Positions 59,225 to 64,000 of a stretch of DNA of 64,000 bases are shown here, one piece after another. The notes beneath the pieces were generated by a model. It had not been told where the DNA came from and searched no databases. It saw only the letters and a program-made list of their open reading frames with translations. Source of the stretch: Myrica gale (taxonomy: Eukaryota > Streptophyta > Magnoliopsida > Fagales > Myricaceae); assembly GCA_963930655.1 (NCBI GenBank), contig OZ005608.1:25259271-25323270 (forward strand). Direction: 5' to 3'. Position 1 is the first letter of the stretch. Every line of letters starts with the position of its first letter. The translations under genes were made by a program, and so were the position numbers.

Positions 59225-59934
59225 AAGGGTGCTCATTTTCACTGGGGGTGGCGGTTTAACCGTCACCGTTACTGGCACCATAACCGGTAAGATTGATTAT
59301 TGTGTCTTAGCGGTGTGATGACGGTGTCAAATATGTAATTCCGTCAATTGCGATGATTTAACCACCCCTAGTTTAGACTTGAGATGATTATTGGTTATGT
59401 GACATATTTTTTTTGAGCTTTGTTGGAATATGTTAGTTGGTTTATGTCACATTGTTACACTTTTATTAGACTTTAGTCTTTGTGTTTGAATATGATATTA
59501 TGTTGGACTATTGGATAGCTTGTTATATTTGTTATGAGTGAATAATTATGATATTATGTTTGAATATGTTAAGATATTTGTCTATTTGATATGATTATTG
59601 ATTATGATATTATGTTGCAAAATTTAAACAGGTTATAATAATTGAATAATTATATTTATTGTTTATGTATGGGCATCAAATGGTCTTAATGGTCTAAAAA
59701 TACACAAGAAAAACAACCAAAAATAGGAAAAAAATGAAAAGTAAAAAAAAAAACCTATTTTTTGTCCCAACAGTTACACGGTTACTGTCTAATCTTTACT
59801 GTTAATACCGTCACCGGTAAGGGCGGTTATTGTGCCTTAGCGGTGCGGTGTCGGTGTCAAATATGTGATTCCGTCAATTGCGGTGACGGTGACAGTGACG
59901 ATTTTCGTCAAACCGTCACCTACAGTACTACCAT
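59225..59934. mobile_element. CCGTCACCG-rich inverted-repeat element
   Basis: The ends GGTTAAGGGTGCTCATTTTCAC and (inverse) GGTTAATGGTAGTACTGTAG enclose GGTTTAACCGTCACCG and CAAACCGTCACC. Two internal direct copies share CGGTGTCAAATATGT, ATTCCGTCAATTGCG and TTGTG(T/C)CTTAGCGGTG. The T-rich centre is non-coding. The make-up (CCG words around inverted ends) recalls the element at 4779-5204, but no target duplication was found. Confidence 0.6.
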
Positions 59935-60869
59935 TAACCATCTCCACTCCTGGTTTCGCTACTGCCTCTTATTTATCTGTCTCTTTTTTCCTGCATCAAG
60001 ATCTTAATACTTGTTGCAACTACTTATAAAGAAAAAAAATATCTAAAAAAAATTCATGCCATTAAAAAAAAAACAGAAGAACAGGTCAGGTACAAGACAA
60101 CGCCCTTGTCTTTCGTTAACGTGTTTTCCTTCGACAATGTATTCACGATGAGAGATTTGACCAAGACTGAGCTTCCTGAAATTTTATAGTGCATGGAGAT
60201 GGAGTACTCAACATCCATAACGTATCGAATACTAAACGAACCATTCATAAGTTGACTGTTGTAGTTTTTCTCCATCCCAAGGAATTGAGATTATGAATTC
60301 TGTCGCTTCTAGACCTAGTTTTACACGATTGATTATTTCAGCTGTCCTCAAACCCCCCGCCATCTTTTAACCAAACTTGTGGACTAACATGCCGTGGCGT
60401 GTTCAACTATGAAAACATTAATGCCTTTTCCAAGTTAGACAGAGTTTTTTCATGCAAGCCAGCAACATCTATCTGCCCATTGCTAAATTAAACACGAAAG
60501 GTTTTACGTAAAGACATATAGTTGAACAAGAAAAAAAAGAGTACGTTCTCTCTTATCCATGTTCAAAATCTTTGCTAATATATTACTTAATCCATGTGAT
60601 TTAACTTTTTTTTTTTTAATTTTATCCTTGAATTATATGAATTAATTACTTATTTCAAAAAGGCCATTTCTTTTAGTCACATTGCACATAATATGCCTAT
60701 TTAGCTAACAAAAAAAAGATACCATTAATTATCACTTAACCTCTGGATTCGCCAGTTCTAAATCGCTTACGAGTCACAAATTTTCTATTAATAAAATATG
60801 TCTACGTGTCTAAACTAAAAATCTTCCATAGAACAAATAGTAAATGTAGAGACTTGAGAAAATAAATAA

Positions 60870-60956
60870 ATAAATATATATATATATATATATACACGTG
60901 CTATTAAGTGGAGAAAAGGAAGGCCTTCAAAGATAATAGTTGAATAATTGGAAGGA

Positions 60957-60993
<37 letters not shown>

Positions 60994-61071
60994 CTCACCA
61001 ACATAAGAGAGTTCCATCCTTCCAATTATTCAACTATTATCTTTGAAGGCCTCCCTTTCAAAAATAAAATA

Positions 61072-61109
<38 letters not shown>

Positions 61110-61290
61110 CCAATTATGTTGGTGAGTTTAATATATATACATCCTTCCAATTATTCAACTATTATCTTTGAAGGCCTTCCTTTCTCGAACTCTCTTATGT
61201 TGGTGAGTTTAATATATATATATATATATCCTTTCAATTATTCAACTATTATCTTTGAAGGCCTTCCTTTCTCCACTTAATAGCACGCGG

Positions 61291-61356
<66 letters not shown>

Positions 61357-61401
61357 CTATTATCTTTGAAGGCCTTCCTTTCTCCACTTAATAGCACGCG
61401 G

Positions 61402-61442
<41 letters not shown>
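60870..61442. repeat. Cluster of direct and inverted 45-65-bp units set in (TA)n
   Basis: A unit with the core CAACTATTATCTTTGAAGGC occurs five times: inverted at 60893-60957, direct at about 61015-61060, 61141-61185, 61229-61295 and 61352-61406. A second unit (AACTCACCAACATAAGAGAG or its inverse) occurs three times between them. Pure TA runs of 15-60 bp separate all copies. Outermost units carry CCACTTAATAGCACG(C/T)G at their distal end. This fits a TA-microsatellite-inserted MITE copied in situ. Confidence 0.85.
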
Positions 61443-61446
<4 letters not shown>

Positions 61447-62217
61447 AAAACATTTTTTTAAAACAAATTTCAAAGGTGACATTTATGACATATTCGTTTG
61501 GTTAAAAATATGAGAATTTGAATCAAATTTTTTAAATTTATATTCATAATATTACTCCTACAGGCATACCATGCAATACAACTCAATATTACTTTTTTTA
61601 CACACATCAATATAACTTTTACATGAATGTCAATAAAACTCAAATATCACCTAAATATTCGCACTATTCTTAGAATTCAACAAATTTTCTTAAAACCAAC
61701 ATGTATTTAGTTATTATAGTGGTTTAAAAGATGCCAATTCGTATTGAAATATTGACTCGCACACATTGCGTTATTATTATTAAAATCACCGTTCTTATTT
61801 ATTAATTATTTTGTTTTGTTTTCTTACGGCGAAGCGGATAACGGAATGTAAAGATCATGACTCTCAGAATTCTACCAAGCCAACTTAACAAACTAATTAA
61901 CAAGCCACCTTAAAAAGAATGTCCTTACAATGCATTAACCGGGGGCGTCGTTAGTTGTTTGTCTCCATCTAATATATTAAATGGTTGTCTATTAAGTTGA
62001 TATGCTACAATTTTTTAGAGGGATTAGGAATTTGGGACAATTTTTTTTTTGGGTGGTGTTTTCGTTTAAGGTTTCATCATGTACTAATTCATAGATGTGA
62101 AGATATCACATGAACTAAATGAAGCATTTTTTTCGGTCCAATAAAGTATTTTTAATTATTTGCTGACGACTAAGATGGACAGTTCGTTCTTCTCTTGTCT
62201 TATAATAAAATAGATAA

Positions 62218-62390
62218 ATGTAAAATTCGTCCCTATGCTATACGCAAAAATCGATTTAGTCCCTGTGATTTCAAAAAGTGATAAAATCAGTCCCTGATAG
62301 AGGACCAATAATAAACGAAAATAGAATCATAGGGACTAAATTGATTTTTAGTACATGGACTGATTTTGTATTTATCCCTACAATAAACTA
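62218..62390. mobile_element. Small inverted-repeat element with TTAGTCCC words
   Basis: AATCGATTTAGTCCCTGTGAT is mirrored by ATAGGGACTAAATTGATTTT, and the outer parts (AAATGTAAAATTCGTCCC and TGATTTTGTATTTATCCC) are loosely inverse. Non-coding. Confidence 0.45.
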
Positions 62391-62843
62391 CTTATTCGAC
62401 CAAAAATATGATTAAGTATTTATTAAGCAAGTAGAATACTAAATAATAAACTGAGGGAAGAGTTGAAATTCTCGAAGATTATGCTTAAGAACGAGTAGCG
62501 AAACTTTCAATTTATTTTATGCGTTAACAGGTTGTTATGGTAGATTCCATGTAACCAGCGTTACGTTAGAATCTTATAAGGCGATGTTTTCGCCGTAATA
62601 ATTTTTGTGTTGCTGCTATAACTTTTTGTTAGAATTTGAAATATGGATAATAGATCCGCAACGACTTCTTCTAAAAAATACCAAATTCACCGACTTTCAG
62701 GAACTCTTCCACTGGCTCTCCCCCCCCCCTCTCTCTCTTCCCTTCCCTTCCTCCCTCCCTCCGACACTCAATCTCTCTACAAACATGCCCTGATTCTCGT
62801 CGCTCATATCTCAAGCTACACACACCCAGGCGCAGCGTAGGGA

Positions 62844-64000
62844 ATGGAGGAGCCCTCCATTGTCTCCAAAGCGAGGACCGCCTTCCATTCTGCGGCTGCC
62901 AAAGCGGAGCGAGTTTTCTCTGACTTTAAACCCGATCGAGGTACACTAGTTTTGCTTTTCTAATTTTGAATTTTTTTTCTTTTGTTCCGTTTTAATCTCC
63001 TTCGCTAGTTTTACTTCCGTTTACTATTTTTTGAATTGGTTTGACCCCATTCTTCACTCATATATTGCTGTTAATTTGAGAAGATTCTGATAAACAATAC
63101 CCGAAGAGTTTGACAGAGCAATCGGAGGGTGAATATCCAATCACAGATAGCGAACCGAAGGTTATCCTTTTTTTTTTCTTTTTTTGCTTTCTGGTTTTAT
63201 ATTCTGTGAAGCTGGATTTCAAGTTGGACTTCGTTAATTTGAGTTTATTGATCTGTTATTATCTCGTTTTCAATGGAATGAGGATCACGCTGCTCAAAAT
63301 TTGGTGGATGTTGTAGTTACTGAATTTTTATGCATTTATTGTGATTTATTCCGAATTTGTTTTTTGGAAAGCTGACGAAAATAAATAAATAAAGGAATAG
63401 AGAGAGAGAGAGAGAGAGAGCCGAATTGCTAGTGTCTGTAATCTCTATTTCTTTTTGGCTCGGGTAGAGCTACATAGTGAAAAAAATGCAATATACAAAA
63501 AATTATCCATTCTACATCCACAACATAGTAGTGAATTCTTTATAATTATGTGGTGATAATAAAGTGCATATACTTTTAGTTGACTTTCATTATTGTTGTT
63601 ACTGTTGCGGCATTATTGTTTCAATATATGTTTAAGATTCTTAAAGAGGTTGTGATTCAGGTACACAATGAACTGAAAAATTTGAGGTGGAGACCGGCGC
63701 AGATAGTGACAAAGCAGGATTGGCAAGACAGATTCAGAAACATTAAGTTTGGGAAGAAAGGCTTTGAGGACACAGAAAAATTTGAGAATTCAGCAATGTC
63801 TGTTCCGTACTACGATGAAAATCTGTACCTGCTGAACATGAAAAATGATCTTGAAGCTAAGGTTGTTTTCTATATGCATGACTCTATTTTTACTACATAT
63901 AAAAGATGGAAGAACTTTTGCACAATTAGAGTAGTATTACTATTTGCACATCTTTAAAACAAATTTAAGAATTGGTATTAAAATCTGTAAGTTAACTGAA
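62844..64000 (+). CDS. RAB3GAP1: Rab3 GTPase-activating protein catalytic subunit, 5' part; runs off the right edge
   Basis: Exons 62844-62940, 63084-63160 and 63661-63861 join in phase to 125 residues: MEEPSIVSKARTAFHSAAAK..., SDKQYPKSLTEQSEGEYP..., then VHNELKNLRWRPAQIVTKQDWQDRFRNIKFGKKG and VPYYDENLYLLNMKNDLEAK. The blocks LRWRP...KQ(D/E)WQDR and FYDENLY(I/L)LN are, from memory, those at the N-terminus of the plant Rab3GAP catalytic-subunit homologue. In animals the complex works on Rab3 and Rab18; its plant role is poorly known. The start follows a CT-rich leader and matches the family (RTAFHSAAAKAERV). The catalytic region lies beyond the window. A (GA)n run sits in intron 2 (63402-63421). 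Confidence 0.8.

Larger units (their letters stand above)
54852..62843. other. Transposon-rich interval between MSH5 and the RAB3GAP gene
   Basis: The two genes point away from each other, so both promoters lie here. It holds the GC-rich foldback element (55006-55930), a LINE remnant split by a hAT element (56156-58420), a tandem pair (58568-58729), an inverted-repeat element (59225-59934), the TA-repeat cluster (60870-61442) and a small inverted repeat (62218-62390). No other host gene is visible. Confidence 0.6.

Noticed and set aside
60870-61442. CRISPR-like array of spaced repeats
   Set aside because: Repeats differ in orientation, spacers are TA microsatellite, and this is a plant nuclear genome.
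60940-61446. Poly Ile-Tyr frames
   Set aside because: Translations of (TA)n.

Overview
The window is nuclear DNA of a broad-leaved (eudicot) plant: AT-rich intergenic DNA, genes split into many short exons with GT..AG introns, (TA)n microsatellites, hAT-type and foldback transposons, a LINE remnant and a plant tRNA-Phe gene. No species can be named from it. Exon maps below were built by hand, by joining conserved protein blocks at GT/AG sites with checked phase. Comparisons with Arabidopsis are from memory.

Layout, left to right. (1) 1-2654, minus: 5' half of a bromodomain gene of the plant SWI/SNF-associated BRD1/2/13 type; the rest lies off the left edge. (2) 7092-12153, plus: LPXK, tetraacyldisaccharide 4'-kinase, eight exons. 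(3) 12665-15539, minus: two-domain glyoxalase I, nine exons, tail to tail with LPXK; its first exon gives a signal-peptide-like start. (4) 19241-22306, plus: plastid APS reductase (APR), five exons. (5) 23453-42344, plus: four tandem GDSL esterase/lipase genes of identical five-exon structure, followed by a tRNA-Phe gene on the minus strand (43205-43277) and a relic of a fifth GDSL copy. (6) 43887-54851, minus: MSH5, the meiotic MutS homologue, about 34 exons. Its Walker motifs are present, but it has an in-frame stop, a 2-base deletion and one exon without a good donor. (7) 62844 to the right edge, plus: start of a RAB3GAP catalytic-subunit gene.

Transposons fill the spaces. They include a CCGG-rich hAT MITE with a perfect 8-bp duplication (4779-5204), an 876-bp hAT element with a perfect 8-bp duplication (27289-28164), and a 1.7-kb hAT element that carries an EF-hand gene fragment and sits inside a LINE remnant (56431-58141). 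A long-armed foldback element with a very GC-rich core lies just upstream of MSH5 (55006-55930). A cluster of inverted and direct units inside (TA)n lies at 60870-61442.

The genes do not form one pathway. They are housekeeping and metabolic genes: chromatin, mitochondrial lipid A-like synthesis, methylglyoxal detoxification, sulfate assimilation, secreted esterases, meiotic crossing-over and Rab GTPase control. The gene order recalls two Arabidopsis blocks, MSH5/LPXK and bromodomain/GDSL/RAB3GAP, which suggests an ancestral block that later fractionated.
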